A stretch of 64,000 nt of DNA from Bacteroidaceae bacterium (GTDB lineage Bacteria; Bacteroidota; Bacteroidia; Bacteroidales; Bacteroidaceae), in the NCBI GenBank assembly GCA_017464815.1, contig JAFTYI010000046.1:1-64000 (forward strand), in the 5' to 3' direction. The notes under the pieces are model-generated. The model was not told where the DNA came from and made no database searches. It worked only from the letters and a program-made list of their open reading frames with translations. How positions within the stretch are numbered: position 1 is the first letter of the stretch; the number at the start of each line of letters is the position of its first letter. The position numbers and the translations under genes are program-made. Below, in pieces: positions 31,751 through 40,694 of the stretch.

Positions 31751-33562
31751 TCAATATCCAATGCGGCCCTGCCAACTGAGATACCAGTTGCTAGGGTCGG
31801 TGAGGTCGACAGCAATGCCGGCAGAGGCACCCTCGCCACGACGGGCGGCAATGCGCTGGGCAAGGTAACCATAGTCGCCACGACGCAGGGCTACACGCAT
31901 GAGGTCGTAGAAGCGGTGACCCTCGAAGGCCATCTCAAGGGCACACTCGTCCATGATGAGGTCTTCAATGATGGGTTGCTGATGAGCCACGATGTCGGCC
32001 AAGGTAGCTGTTGAATCCTCGGGCATGGGCAGTGTGTAATGCTCGTTCCACTCGGTGAAGCCGCTACCGCGAGAGTGCACGCCGATAGTCGTATAGCCCG
32101 TGAGGCTCTCGGTGCGGAGCACGTGCAGGGTGTTGGGGAAGTTGAATTGCTCCAACCACACGCTGTCGGCCTTGTAGACGTTCTGAAGAGAGTCGATGGT
32201 GTTGTTGTTCACGCCCGTTGCCAAGATGTTGTAGGCAAACTGGGGGAAGCCGGCACAGTTGAGCGCCTCGGCCAAACGGAGCCACACCATGGAGCCACGC
32301 CACAGATGCACGTGGGGCGACTCGCCCGAATGTTTATACATGAGTTGATACTGGGGACGTCCCTCACCCACATTGAAGCGGGTTGAGGTGTACCACGCAC
32401 TGCGCAAACGGAGGTCACCCGTGAGATAATTGGGCAGGTTGGTGGGTGCATAGCTGATTTCACCTGCCGCATTGCGGTTGCAATAGGCCTGCGCCTTGGA
32501 CAGGTTGATGATAGCAGCCGAGGGGGTGAGGCTGTAGTAACCATCGTTGCCCGCCGTGGTGTTCCACAGGGAAGGCAGACTGCTGTAGTAGGGCGACGTG
32601 CTGATGGAGTCACCGGGGATGAGGGTAATCAGCTCACTGCCCGTGGAGTAGCTCTCGGTGCGGAAGCAATTCATCTCCCATCCGTCGATGAAGCTTTCAT
32701 AGGTGATTTCGTCCTCATCCCAATAAGCCTTGTAGTTGTGCAAAGGCCAAGAGGTGCCCACTCCATCGCGGGTAGAGATGTAGCGGTAGTAACTGAGGGC
32801 CGCCTCGCGGTAGTTGCCCGCCCACAGGTTGAGTTCGCCCAACAGGATGTTGATGGGGAAATAGAGGAAGCGGCTGTCGACACTACCAACCTCACCATAA
32901 CCCGGCAATTCTGTGTGGATGAGTGGCATCAGGTCGTCGATGAAATACTGGCAGATGTAGTTGAGGTCTACCAGGGGATAATCGGCCTCATTGACCTGTG
33001 TGCTGGTGAGCGGCTCGTCCACGAAAGGCACACGGCCATAGATGAGAGCCAGTTGCAGGTAAGTCCACGCACGGATGCCTTTGACGGCAGCAAACTCTTT
33101 CTCAAAGATGCGTTCACCACGGTTGTTCTTCAGGGCGGTGTCGGCATGGGCCAGAAAGTAGTTGCAGTTGTTGATGACGGCATAGTAGTCGCGCGGATTG
33201 TTATAGGCGTTGTCGTCCGAGATACTGAAGGAGGCCAACTGCTGGAGGTCGGTGCTGGCATAGGGAGTGAGGTCGACCAGGTCGCCACGCACTTCGCCCA
33301 ACAGCACGGTGCGGTCGGCCAAGGGCTGTAGTTTGTTCAAGATACCCACCATGGAGTAGATGGTGTCGGTGGGGTCGGCAAGGTTGTCACCATCAGCATA
33401 GACATAGAGGTCGGAATCGGTCTCCAACATGTCGTCACATGAGGTGACTGTGAAGAGTCCGCACAGAGCCAGGAGACCCAGCAACGGACCCACCCCCTTG
33501 CCCCTCCCAAGGGAGGGGAGTGAATGGTTTGTACTTGTCTTACTAAAAAGTCTTGCTATCAT
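31751..33562 (-). CDS. SusD-like outer-membrane lipoprotein (second pair)
   Basis: 603 residues. Lipobox VTSC gives a surface lipoprotein. The N-terminal TPR-like helical part is at about 50-330 and the C-terminal RagB/SusD region at about 340-603 (LRLAEALNCAG, ECALEMAFEGHRFYDLMR, the usual family motif). SusD proteins cap a SusC barrel and capture glycan. The 26-residue stretch before the hydrophobic core of the signal (STNHSLPSLGRGKGVGP) is unusually long and is encoded by a dispersed GC-rich repeat (33482-33522). The gene is last in the seven-gene operon, 112 bases after its SusC partner. Substrate unknown. Confidence 0.88.
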   Translation of the reverse strand: MIARLFSKTSTNHSLPSLGRGKGVGPLLGLLALCGLFTVTSCDDMLETDSDLYVYADGDNLADPTDTIYSMVGILNKLQPLADRTVLLGEVRGDLVDLTPYASTDLQQLASFSISDDNAYNNPRDYYAVINNCNYFLAHADTALKNNRGERIFEKEFAAVKGIRAWTYLQLALIYGRVPFVDEPLTSTQVNEADYPLVDLNYICQYFIDDLMPLIHTELPGYGEVGSVDSRFLYFPINILLGELNLWAGNYREAALSYYRYISTRDGVGTSWPLHNYKAYWDEDEITYESFIDGWEMNCFRTESYSTGSELITLIPGDSISTSPYYSSLPSLWNTTAGNDGYYSLTPSAAIINLSKAQAYCNRNAAGEISYAPTNLPNYLTGDLRLRSAWYTSTRFNVGEGRPQYQLMYKHSGESPHVHLWRGSMVWLRLAEALNCAGFPQFAYNILATGVNNNTIDSLQNVYKADSVWLEQFNFPNTLHVLRTESLTGYTTIGVHSRGSGFTEWNEHYTLPMPEDSTATLADIVAHQQPIIEDLIMDECALEMAFEGHRFYDLMRVALRRGDYGYLAQRIAARRGEGASAGIAVDLTDPSNWYLSWQGRIGY

Positions 33563-33665
33563 ATTCTTCTATTGATTTTAGTCTTTACTATATTTCATTA
33601 TTTCTAAAGCTACCCACTCCCCTCCCCTGAGAGGGGCAAGGGGGGAGGGGCTGCTAGGTCCGTTG
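33482..33665 (-). repeat. GC-rich inverted repeat enclosing the SusD start codon
   Basis: Arms 33482-33522 (inside the SusD signal-peptide codons) and 33615-33665 (SusC-SusD spacer) are complementary. About 29 bases around CCCCTTGCCCCTC...GGGGAGTG pair with three mismatches, and the outer 9 bases (CAACGGACC) pair perfectly. The 92-nt loop holds the SusD start and its upstream region. The two arms are copies of one dispersed repeat in opposite orientation; a shortened relative lies near 52340-52370. Confidence 0.8.
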
Positions 33666-33674
33666 GGCTGCTAC

Positions 33675-36600
33675 TTAAAGCTTAATCTTCACCCCGGCAA
33701 AGAACGAGCGGCTCTGGGGAAGCAGACCGGTGTCGATGCCTTGGCCGATGACACTGGAGGTGGCGGCCACCTCGGGGTCGGTGCCAAGGTAATTGGTGAG
33801 TGTGAAGAGGTTGTTGCCCTGTACCCAGAACTCGAGACCCTGCAGGAAGGCAGAGTTGACGGGGAGCTGGTAGCTGAGGGTAACACTGCGCAGGCGCAAG
33901 TAACTGCCATCCTCAATCCAACGGTCGCTGAAGCGGGCGTTGCCCATGGGGTCCTGGAAGGTGGCACGAGGCATGTCGGTCACGTGTCCCTCGCCATGCC
34001 AACGGCGAGTGAGGGCAAGGGTCTGGTTCATAAAGCGGCTGCCGCCCTCGAGCTGTGAGCGCATGTAGTTGTAAACATCGCCACCCACACTGTAGTTGAA
34101 TCCCACATCGAGACGCAAGCGCTTGTAGGTGAGGCTGGTGAAGATGTTTCCGTAGAAGTCGGGATTGGGGTCACCGATGATGGTGCGGTCGGCCTCGTTG
34201 ATGCAGTTGTCGGCAACAAGGTCGGCAAAGTGTACGTCGCCGGCGGCAAACTCAGTGTGTGTACCGTTCTTCTCCACCTTGTACAGAGCTGCCTCCTTAG
34301 CATCTTCGCTGGTAGCAAACACGCCCTTTGTCTTGTAACCATAGAATGCCCCTACAGGCTGACCCACCTGTGAGCGGATGGTGGCACCGTAGAGGTCGGT
34401 GTCGATGTAGCCATCGGCGGTGGGCAACGAGGTAATCTCATTCTTGTAGTGACCTACGCTGGCACCCAACTCCCACTGCCAATCGCGAGTGACAATGATG
34501 CGTCCGCTGAGGGTGAGGTCGAATCCCTTATTCGTCATGGCACCGCCATTGCCCCAGTAGTTTTCAAGACCGGTGAGGAAGCTGAGGGTCTGGAATGTCA
34601 GCAGGTTGTCGGTCTCGGAACTGTAGGCATTCAACTGCATGTTCAAGCGGTTGTTCAAGAAGTTTCCATGCAACGAAGCGTTGACACGGCGGGTACGCTC
34701 CCACTGAATCTTGGGATTACCAATGTTGGCAAACGAAAGGCCAAGGATGGAGTGGAGATACTTGTCGGAAGCCAGGTAGCTGCGGGCGGCATGGTAGTTG
34801 ACATCGTCGTTACCCGTGACGTCGAATCCGACGCCCAGACGCAAGTAGTCGATACCACGCACACCGGCCATCCAAGGCTCGGAGGTGATTTCCCAAGCGG
34901 CCTGCACACCGGGGAAGATGCCCCAACGGGTGCCACAGAAGTCGAGTCCGTCGGCCTCGGCACCAAAGCGTGAAGAGGCTTCGGCCGTCAAGTTGGCCTG
35001 CAGGAAGTAGCGGCCAAGGAAGTTATAACCGGCCTGTGCATACCAGGCGATGTTGGTCCAGTTGTCGGTGCCACCCGTGGTGCGGGCATCGGTCAATCCC
35101 TTGTGTACAAAGGGGGTCTTGTCGTTACCCGTGTTGTAACCCAACTGTGAAGTGACGCTGTAGCTCTCCCAATTGATGCGGGCACCTCCGAAGATGTCGA
35201 GGGCATGGGCACCAAAGCGACGGGTCCACTGCACGCGGGTGTCGCTCATCACGGAGTTCTGCTTGGCAGCCATGGAGCGCACCTCGTTCTGACGGTAGTC
35301 GGCCACTGACTCTACGTAGAAGTCGGGCACACCGTTGATGGGGAGGTAGTACTTCTCGTTGGTGCTGACAAGGTTGTAGCTGAAATGTTCGCTCACCGAG
35401 AGGTGGGGAGTAATCTGGTACTTGGGGGTAACAGCCACACTCAACATGGAGTTTTCGAAGCGGTTCTTGTTCTCGGCATCGCCATAAACGCCAATGGCGT
35501 AGGGGTTGGCCAGCTTGTAGTTGTAGTTGGCATAGTTGCTCAGAGCCTCGTCGAGATAGGTTTCGTCGGTCACGTCGAGGTGATTGTCATGAATCTGTCC
35601 GCCAGCATACACATAGGGGCTGAGGAACGGACTCTTGACGTAAGAGAGGAACGAAGGCGAGGTGGGCGAACCGTTTTCGTAGCCCGAGGGAGCACCGTCG
35701 TCGCGCAGATTGCGGCTCTGGTTGGCAAAAGAGGCATCGAAACGGGTCGTAAACTTGTCGGAGAACTTGATGTCGGTGTTGAAACGGATGTTCAAGCGGT
35801 TCATCTCGTTGTACTCCATCGTGCTCTGGGCATTGGTGTAACCGAGAGAGAGGTTATAGTTGGCCACATCGTCACCACCCTCTACGTTGATGCCGTAGTT
35901 CTGGGTGAAAGCGGTGCGGTAAAGCTCCTCCTTCCAGTCGGTGTTGTTGTGGTACTGCCCATAATAATAATAGGTGGGGTCATCGTTGAGGAACTTGAAG
36001 CTCTTCACACGAGTGTCGGTGGTGCGGAGAAGCTCCGAAGCATAGCTACGATACTGCTCGGCATCCATCATGTCGATGTACTTGGGTTCCAGGGTGACTC
36101 CGGCTGAGAGGCTGGCCGTGATGCGGGTAGCCATGGACTTGTTGCGACGGGTCTCGATGAGGATGACGCCGTTGGCTCCCTTGGCTCCGTAGAGCGACGT
36201 ACCGTTGCGCAACACACTGACGCGCTCGATGTCGGCCGGGTTGATGTTGGAAAGGATGCTGTTGTAGAATCCGTTGTGCTCTGCCTGGCGGCCATACTGT
36301 TGGTCGAAGATGACACCATCGACAACAATCAGGGGTTGGGCATTGGCATTCAACGAGTTCACACCACCGATGAACATCACGCCACCGATGCCTGGCACTC
36401 CACTACGAAGCGAAGTGCGCACCTCGGCACCGAGGCGGTTTCCGATTTCGTCCTCGATGGTCACAGCCGGACTGTAGCTGAAGCCCTCGGCCTTCACCGG
36501 AGAGGTAATCTCGGGAGTGGCCGTATAGTCAGCCTTCAGTGTTGAAGGGAGCAGGCTGATGTCGCGCTGCGAGGAATCGGATGAAAGTCCGCGACGCACC

Positions 36601-36908
36601 AGATTGTGACCCGGTGCACTGACGGTAATCGACGAGGCAAAGCGAGGCACCTGCAGTTCGTAGGTTCCATCTTCACCAGTAAGTGCACTGTATCCGCTAA
36701 TGCCGGTAGTGCTCACCATAGCACCCGCCAAAGGGGCGCCGGTGGAGGTGCTCAACACACGTCCCTTGACGGTACGGGTCTGCACCTTTTGAGTTTGAGT
36801 TTCCGTGTTCTTCTCCTGACCTGCAGCAGGCTCCTGTGCCAAGGCTGTCATGCTGCCACACAGCAGAAGGGAAAGACCGTATATTCTGATTGATTTCATA
36901 TTTATCAT
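33675..36908 (-). CDS. SusC-like TonB-dependent transporter (second pair)
   Basis: 1077 residues (the fourth-residue Met is an alternative start). Signal peptide to about residue 25, then a carboxypeptidase-D-regulatory-like domain (about 45-125, TVKGRVLSTSTGAPLAGAMV), plug (about 140-265, with VSVLRNGTSLYGAKGANGVI) and a 22-strand barrel ending GVKIKL. It imports glycans through the outer membrane with TonB energy, capped by the SusD downstream. A clear TonB box of the EVVVVGY kind is not seen before the plug. It lies 21 bases after a FAS1 lipoprotein gene. Confidence 0.92.
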   Translation of the reverse strand: MINMKSIRIYGLSLLLCGSMTALAQEPAAGQEKNTETQTQKVQTRTVKGRVLSTSTGAPLAGAMVSTTGISGYSALTGEDGTYELQVPRFASSITVSAPGHNLVRRGLSSDSSQRDISLLPSTLKADYTATPEITSPVKAEGFSYSPAVTIEDEIGNRLGAEVRTSLRSGVPGIGGVMFIGGVNSLNANAQPLIVVDGVIFDQQYGRQAEHNGFYNSILSNINPADIERVSVLRNGTSLYGAKGANGVILIETRRNKSMATRITASLSAGVTLEPKYIDMMDAEQYRSYASELLRTTDTRVKSFKFLNDDPTYYYYGQYHNNTDWKEELYRTAFTQNYGINVEGGDDVANYNLSLGYTNAQSTMEYNEMNRLNIRFNTDIKFSDKFTTRFDASFANQSRNLRDDGAPSGYENGSPTSPSFLSYVKSPFLSPYVYAGGQIHDNHLDVTDETYLDEALSNYANYNYKLANPYAIGVYGDAENKNRFENSMLSVAVTPKYQITPHLSVSEHFSYNLVSTNEKYYLPINGVPDFYVESVADYRQNEVRSMAAKQNSVMSDTRVQWTRRFGAHALDIFGGARINWESYSVTSQLGYNTGNDKTPFVHKGLTDARTTGGTDNWTNIAWYAQAGYNFLGRYFLQANLTAEASSRFGAEADGLDFCGTRWGIFPGVQAAWEITSEPWMAGVRGIDYLRLGVGFDVTGNDDVNYHAARSYLASDKYLHSILGLSFANIGNPKIQWERTRRVNASLHGNFLNNRLNMQLNAYSSETDNLLTFQTLSFLTGLENYWGNGGAMTNKGFDLTLSGRIIVTRDWQWELGASVGHYKNEITSLPTADGYIDTDLYGATIRSQVGQPVGAFYGYKTKGVFATSEDAKEAALYKVEKNGTHTEFAAGDVHFADLVADNCINEADRTIIGDPNPDFYGNIFTSLTYKRLRLDVGFNYSVGGDVYNYMRSQLEGGSRFMNQTLALTRRWHGEGHVTDMPRATFQDPMGNARFSDRWIEDGSYLRLRSVTLSYQLPVNSAFLQGLEFWVQGNNLFTLTNYLGTDPEVAATSSVIGQGIDTGLLPQSRSFFAGVKIKL

Positions 36909-36929
36909 TTCTTAATTTTGAATGATGAA

Positions 36930-38567
36930 TTATTTCTCATGCGGTTTCAGGATGATGCAATCCATACGCAGGGTACGGGTAAAGCGCGAAGACATGCTAC
37001 TGCCGAAATTGCTGGCCACCTGCAATGTCACTTGTGGATCTTCCAAATCGAACGCACAGGTAGGGAACACAAAGTTCTCGGCCACCAACAACGTATCCAC
37101 CACATCGGGAGTGGTTTCAAAATAGGCTTTATTCGCAGGGGAACGCAATGTAATAACCTCTTCAGTACCATCCTGCTCTACATACCCAAGAGTAATCTTC
37201 ACACGGCAAGGCAAGCGGTCTTCAGCCGAAGCATTCTCGTTGTAAGCAATGGCTGGCACAAAGACTGCATAGATGTCGTAACCTATATTTGACAATTGGT
37301 CAGGAATGCCATAGCGCACCGAATTGGATGCAATACTCGACAATGCTATCACTTCCACAAAATAGTTTTCCGATACTTTCCCGTAGAATGAATTGCTTTG
37401 GGGTACGGCACGCACTGTCAACGGCTCTTTAGCTTGTTCAATGGTGTCGACATAGCGGTTGTTCTCGGCCTCAATCTTGATTTGCTGGCAGAAGGTTTCG
37501 AGCTTGTCGATGTTCCACTGGTCCTGTATCAACACATCGCCGTTACTGCACACCGTCTTCTCAGCTCCCGCAAAGGCTCCCTCGTAAGGGTTGCGGTAGA
37601 TGTAGTAGCGAGGTTCGGCATAGCTGAGCACTCCGTTGTAGAGCTCTTCATACTTTGTCGAACGGGCCGAATCGTTCAGGTAAGCAGCCTGCGTGTTCAG
37701 GTTGAAGATGGTGCCGTCGGCAATGGCACGGCTTGTGTAGGTGTGTACCATCGAGTCGCGCTTGGGAGTGAGGTCGTTGTAGTTGAAGTAGTTCACATAC
37801 TCGTCGTACAACTGGTTCCACACACGGTCGGTGGGCACCAAGGCCATGTAGCTGGAGTCCTCGCGGTTGATGTGGCCATACTCGCGCAACATTGAGTTTG
37901 TCAAGTGGAACACGGAGTCCAAGTAGACAATCTTACCGTCCACAATGTCGCCCGCCACACTCTTGTCGGGGTCAAATTCATAGACACTGTAGTGGTTCAA
38001 GAACTCATACAGTTTGTTTGTCTGTCCGTTTTGACCGATATACTCAAAGACATTGGGGAAATACTCCTCGGCCTTTTCAATCGTAAAGAGCACGCCGTTG
38101 GTCACATATTGGTTGCTGCTCAGAATGCGGCTTTCGCCAAAATGCAGGGCTGTCAACGTTTCGTACTTGCCGTTCATCAGTGTGATGGAGTCGCTGGTCA
38201 GGCTGCTCACGCTGCGGTTGGACATGGCAATGTGGTTCTGCACAAACTGGTTCACCACCTTGTTGTCCTCTTCGCGGACGCCCTGTGCCTTCTCCTTGTT
38301 GTAGTCGGCAATCAGTCTGTCGGCTTCAGCACTATCAAAATGGTCGTTCACGGGTGCAAACACAGTGAACATCTGACTGCTCTCCAACCGCTCGGCATAG
38401 CCTGTGGCCTCTATCACCCGGGCGAAGTTGGACAGTTCGCTTTTCTCTTGTATGGCTTCCCACAAAGTTCCCTTTGTGCTCTGGTCCTCGGCATAGTGAT
38501 TGTCCCACTCATCGGTACATCCCACCAAGGCTGCTGTTGCCATTATACCTATTATATATCTTTTCAT
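36930..38567 (-). CDS. FAS1 (fasciclin) domain lipoprotein, 545 residues
   Basis: Lipobox LVGC at about 16. At least one FAS1 domain at about 35-165 (SNFARVIEATGYAERLESSQ, FTVFAPVNDHF, FVQNHIA, GVLFTIEKA) and a second less clear one at about 170-330 (LYEFLNHYSVYEFD, ALVPTDRVWNQL). A C-terminal beta-rich part at about 400-545 has no recognised family. FAS1 domains mediate adhesion in other organisms. In Bacteroidetes such lipoproteins occur in Sus-type operons, where they may act as extra surface glycan-binding proteins; that role is inferred. Next to SusC-2 (21 bases) and after the 664-residue FAS1 gene (90 bases). Confidence 0.8.
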   Translation of the reverse strand: MKRYIIGIMATAALVGCTDEWDNHYAEDQSTKGTLWEAIQEKSELSNFARVIEATGYAERLESSQMFTVFAPVNDHFDSAEADRLIADYNKEKAQGVREEDNKVVNQFVQNHIAMSNRSVSSLTSDSITLMNGKYETLTALHFGESRILSSNQYVTNGVLFTIEKAEEYFPNVFEYIGQNGQTNKLYEFLNHYSVYEFDPDKSVAGDIVDGKIVYLDSVFHLTNSMLREYGHINREDSSYMALVPTDRVWNQLYDEYVNYFNYNDLTPKRDSMVHTYTSRAIADGTIFNLNTQAAYLNDSARSTKYEELYNGVLSYAEPRYYIYRNPYEGAFAGAEKTVCSNGDVLIQDQWNIDKLETFCQQIKIEAENNRYVDTIEQAKEPLTVRAVPQSNSFYGKVSENYFVEVIALSSIASNSVRYGIPDQLSNIGYDIYAVFVPAIAYNENASAEDRLPCRVKITLGYVEQDGTEEVITLRSPANKAYFETTPDVVDTLLVAENFVFPTCAFDLEDPQVTLQVASNFGSSMSSRFTRTLRMDCIILKPHEK

Positions 38568-38657
38568 ATTTACTAAGTTTATTGTTAAGGGAAATAGCTG
38601 GAGTTAAATGGAGACAAGTTGCTTTCGCTCCTTTTATCTCCTTTTATCTCCATGTTA

Positions 38658-40652
38658 TCAAAGATCGTCCTCCGGTTCTCCCTCATCCGTCACACCATAC
38701 ACACTGCGGGGCACGATTTCCAGGAAGTCGAGCATCAACTCGCTCGAACCGTTGTCCGACACGTTGCGGAAGCGCAGGTAGTGGTCTTCATCGGGCTTGA
38801 TGTGCACGGTGCAGACGATGCGGCGTACGCTCTGTGTGTTCAATCCGAGGTAGGCATGTGCTCCGCTCTGCAACATGTAAGCACCCATCGGGCCACGATA
38901 GTAGCCGAGGTTCTTCAGTGTCTTGCGTTCGGCCGCCTTCTCGTTCTTAGTCATCATGTTGTAATTGTCGGCAATGGGCACACCCAAGTCGGTCAGACTC
39001 TCGGTCATATCGATGGGAATACCTTGCGGCTTGTTGTCGAAATAAACCTGACCGATACCACGTGTGGCACTGGGTGCATATCCCAAACGAATCTGATAGT
39101 CACCTTCGCTGGGCACAGGAGGCAACTTGAAGGTCACGTCGTAGTCGCCCTGGAGGTTCAGCTCATCACCCTGGAAGCAGCGGTAGTGGTTGTGCGGACG
39201 GCGATAGAGCAAGTAGCCGTTCACCTTCACGCCCTTCAGACTGCCTTCGGGGAAGTAGTAGTTCTTTCCATAGCGTTCAGCCTCATCGTGCCCACGTGTG
39301 GGGTCGCCGTTCAGGCGGATGCCGTTGGTGATGAACTCGGGGAAGAGTGTAGCGAAGTCCATGCGGATGCGCTTGTTCTGCACCTCGGTCTGTGTCGTCA
39401 GGTCAAAGGCCACGATGTCGTCCACATAGAAGTAGATACCATTCAGGGCACTGCTCTTGTAGTCGGTCACCTTGGTCACCAACTGGCCTTCGTGTCTGAA
39501 CTGGCTGTCGTAGCGACGGTTCACATAGTGTCCGTTCTTCACGCCGGCACCCTGATACTTACCCACGGTCTGCTTCTGCACGTTAATCATGGTGTGGCTC
39601 AGCAGTGTCTCGTACCAGTCTTCGGGGTTGTTCACAGTCGTCTCAATACCTATATCCACCAAACCGTTGGAGTTCAGCACATTGTACGGTGTCAACTTCT
39701 CCTTGCTCAGCACGTTGCATCCCAAGATGTGGTATGAGATGTAGCGGTTCAGCGGGTTACGACGGTCGGTCAATTGGTCAAATGCGTGCCACGGCTGTCC
39801 CATGTCATCGGGATAGACGGGGTCGTAGAGTTCACATGCCTTGTTGTACAGGTCTTCCAATGTGGTGATACCCATTGCATGATACACCTCATCTGGTTCA
39901 ACAAACAGGGTGAAGCCCAACAACATCTGTTCGGGCACGGTGGCACTCTCGGTGTTGATGTCCGAGGTGTAGTTCCACCGCGGATAGGGCGTGGGGTCCC
40001 ACTCTTCGTTGCGGTATACATAGAGCGAATCGGCCATACCCGTAGCCTTCAATGCCTCCATGAAGAGGCTGATTTCCGGGTTCAGCTTCATCAGGTCCAC
40101 AATCATGCGGTTCGAGCTTTCGAGTACCCGGTTCACGGGTTGCACGATGCCGTTGTCCACCGAGTCGTCCTGCCACTCAAACAGGATGTGTGAGTCCTCG
40201 TTCAGGTATACCACCATGTTCGAGTCGGCATCCAGTCCGTGGCTGATTTCGATGTATCGGCGGTTCATGTTGGCATCGGCCAACACACCGTCGCCCATGT
40301 TGGCTGTGCTGAAGACGTTGTTCACCAAGTGTGTGCGGGCAATGGTGTCGCAGTCTGCGTCTGTCAGGTCGTCCAGCGAGGCGAATCCCTTTTCACTCAA
40401 GTAGGTCTCCACTGCTTCGTTGGTTGGTGCAAAGCAGGTGTATGTGCCGTAGGCTGACAGCAGTTTCATCAGTCCGGCCCGTTCCACAATCTGGGCATAG
40501 TGGCTGAACTGAGGACGCGATGTCAGGTACTGGCTCATCATCTCCCCCTTAAAGGTGTAGTAGTTCTCCGCATCCGGCTCGTCCGAGCAGCTTCCCAACC
40601 ATGCGGCACCCAACAGGGCGAATATTCCATATAGATATTTTTTCATATTCAT
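38658..40652 (-). CDS. FAS1 (fasciclin) domain lipoprotein, 664 residues
   Basis: Lipobox LGSC at about 22; a start two codons later is possible. First FAS1 domain at about 45-190 (FSHYAQIVERAGLMKLLSAY, CFAPTNEAVETYL, RTHLVNNVF), second at about 190-420 (FMEALKATGMADSLYV, ISYHILGCN, GIYFYVDDIV). C-terminal beta-sandwich at about 440-655 (GSLKGVKVNGYLLYRRPHNH, DYQIRLGYAP, LRFRNVSDNGSSELMLDFLE) that looks like a carbohydrate-binding-type fold. It ends EGEPEDDL. Placed after SusD-1 by 42 bases. A surface glycan-binding role is inferred from position and fold only. Confidence 0.8.
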   Translation of the reverse strand: MNMKKYLYGIFALLGAAWLGSCSDEPDAENYYTFKGEMMSQYLTSRPQFSHYAQIVERAGLMKLLSAYGTYTCFAPTNEAVETYLSEKGFASLDDLTDADCDTIARTHLVNNVFSTANMGDGVLADANMNRRYIEISHGLDADSNMVVYLNEDSHILFEWQDDSVDNGIVQPVNRVLESSNRMIVDLMKLNPEISLFMEALKATGMADSLYVYRNEEWDPTPYPRWNYTSDINTESATVPEQMLLGFTLFVEPDEVYHAMGITTLEDLYNKACELYDPVYPDDMGQPWHAFDQLTDRRNPLNRYISYHILGCNVLSKEKLTPYNVLNSNGLVDIGIETTVNNPEDWYETLLSHTMINVQKQTVGKYQGAGVKNGHYVNRRYDSQFRHEGQLVTKVTDYKSSALNGIYFYVDDIVAFDLTTQTEVQNKRIRMDFATLFPEFITNGIRLNGDPTRGHDEAERYGKNYYFPEGSLKGVKVNGYLLYRRPHNHYRCFQGDELNLQGDYDVTFKLPPVPSEGDYQIRLGYAPSATRGIGQVYFDNKPQGIPIDMTESLTDLGVPIADNYNMMTKNEKAAERKTLKNLGYYRGPMGAYMLQSGAHAYLGLNTQSVRRIVCTVHIKPDEDHYLRFRNVSDNGSSELMLDFLEIVPRSVYGVTDEGEPEDDL

Positions 40653-40694
40653 TGATTGTTAATTATTAATATGGTGTAAAACCTTCAACCTTGA

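Noticed and set aside
33482..33522. Phase-variable (invertible) segment at the SusD start
   Set aside because: Although two inverted repeats flank the start codon, inversion of the loop would not restore any promoter or frame I can recognise, and no invertase is near.
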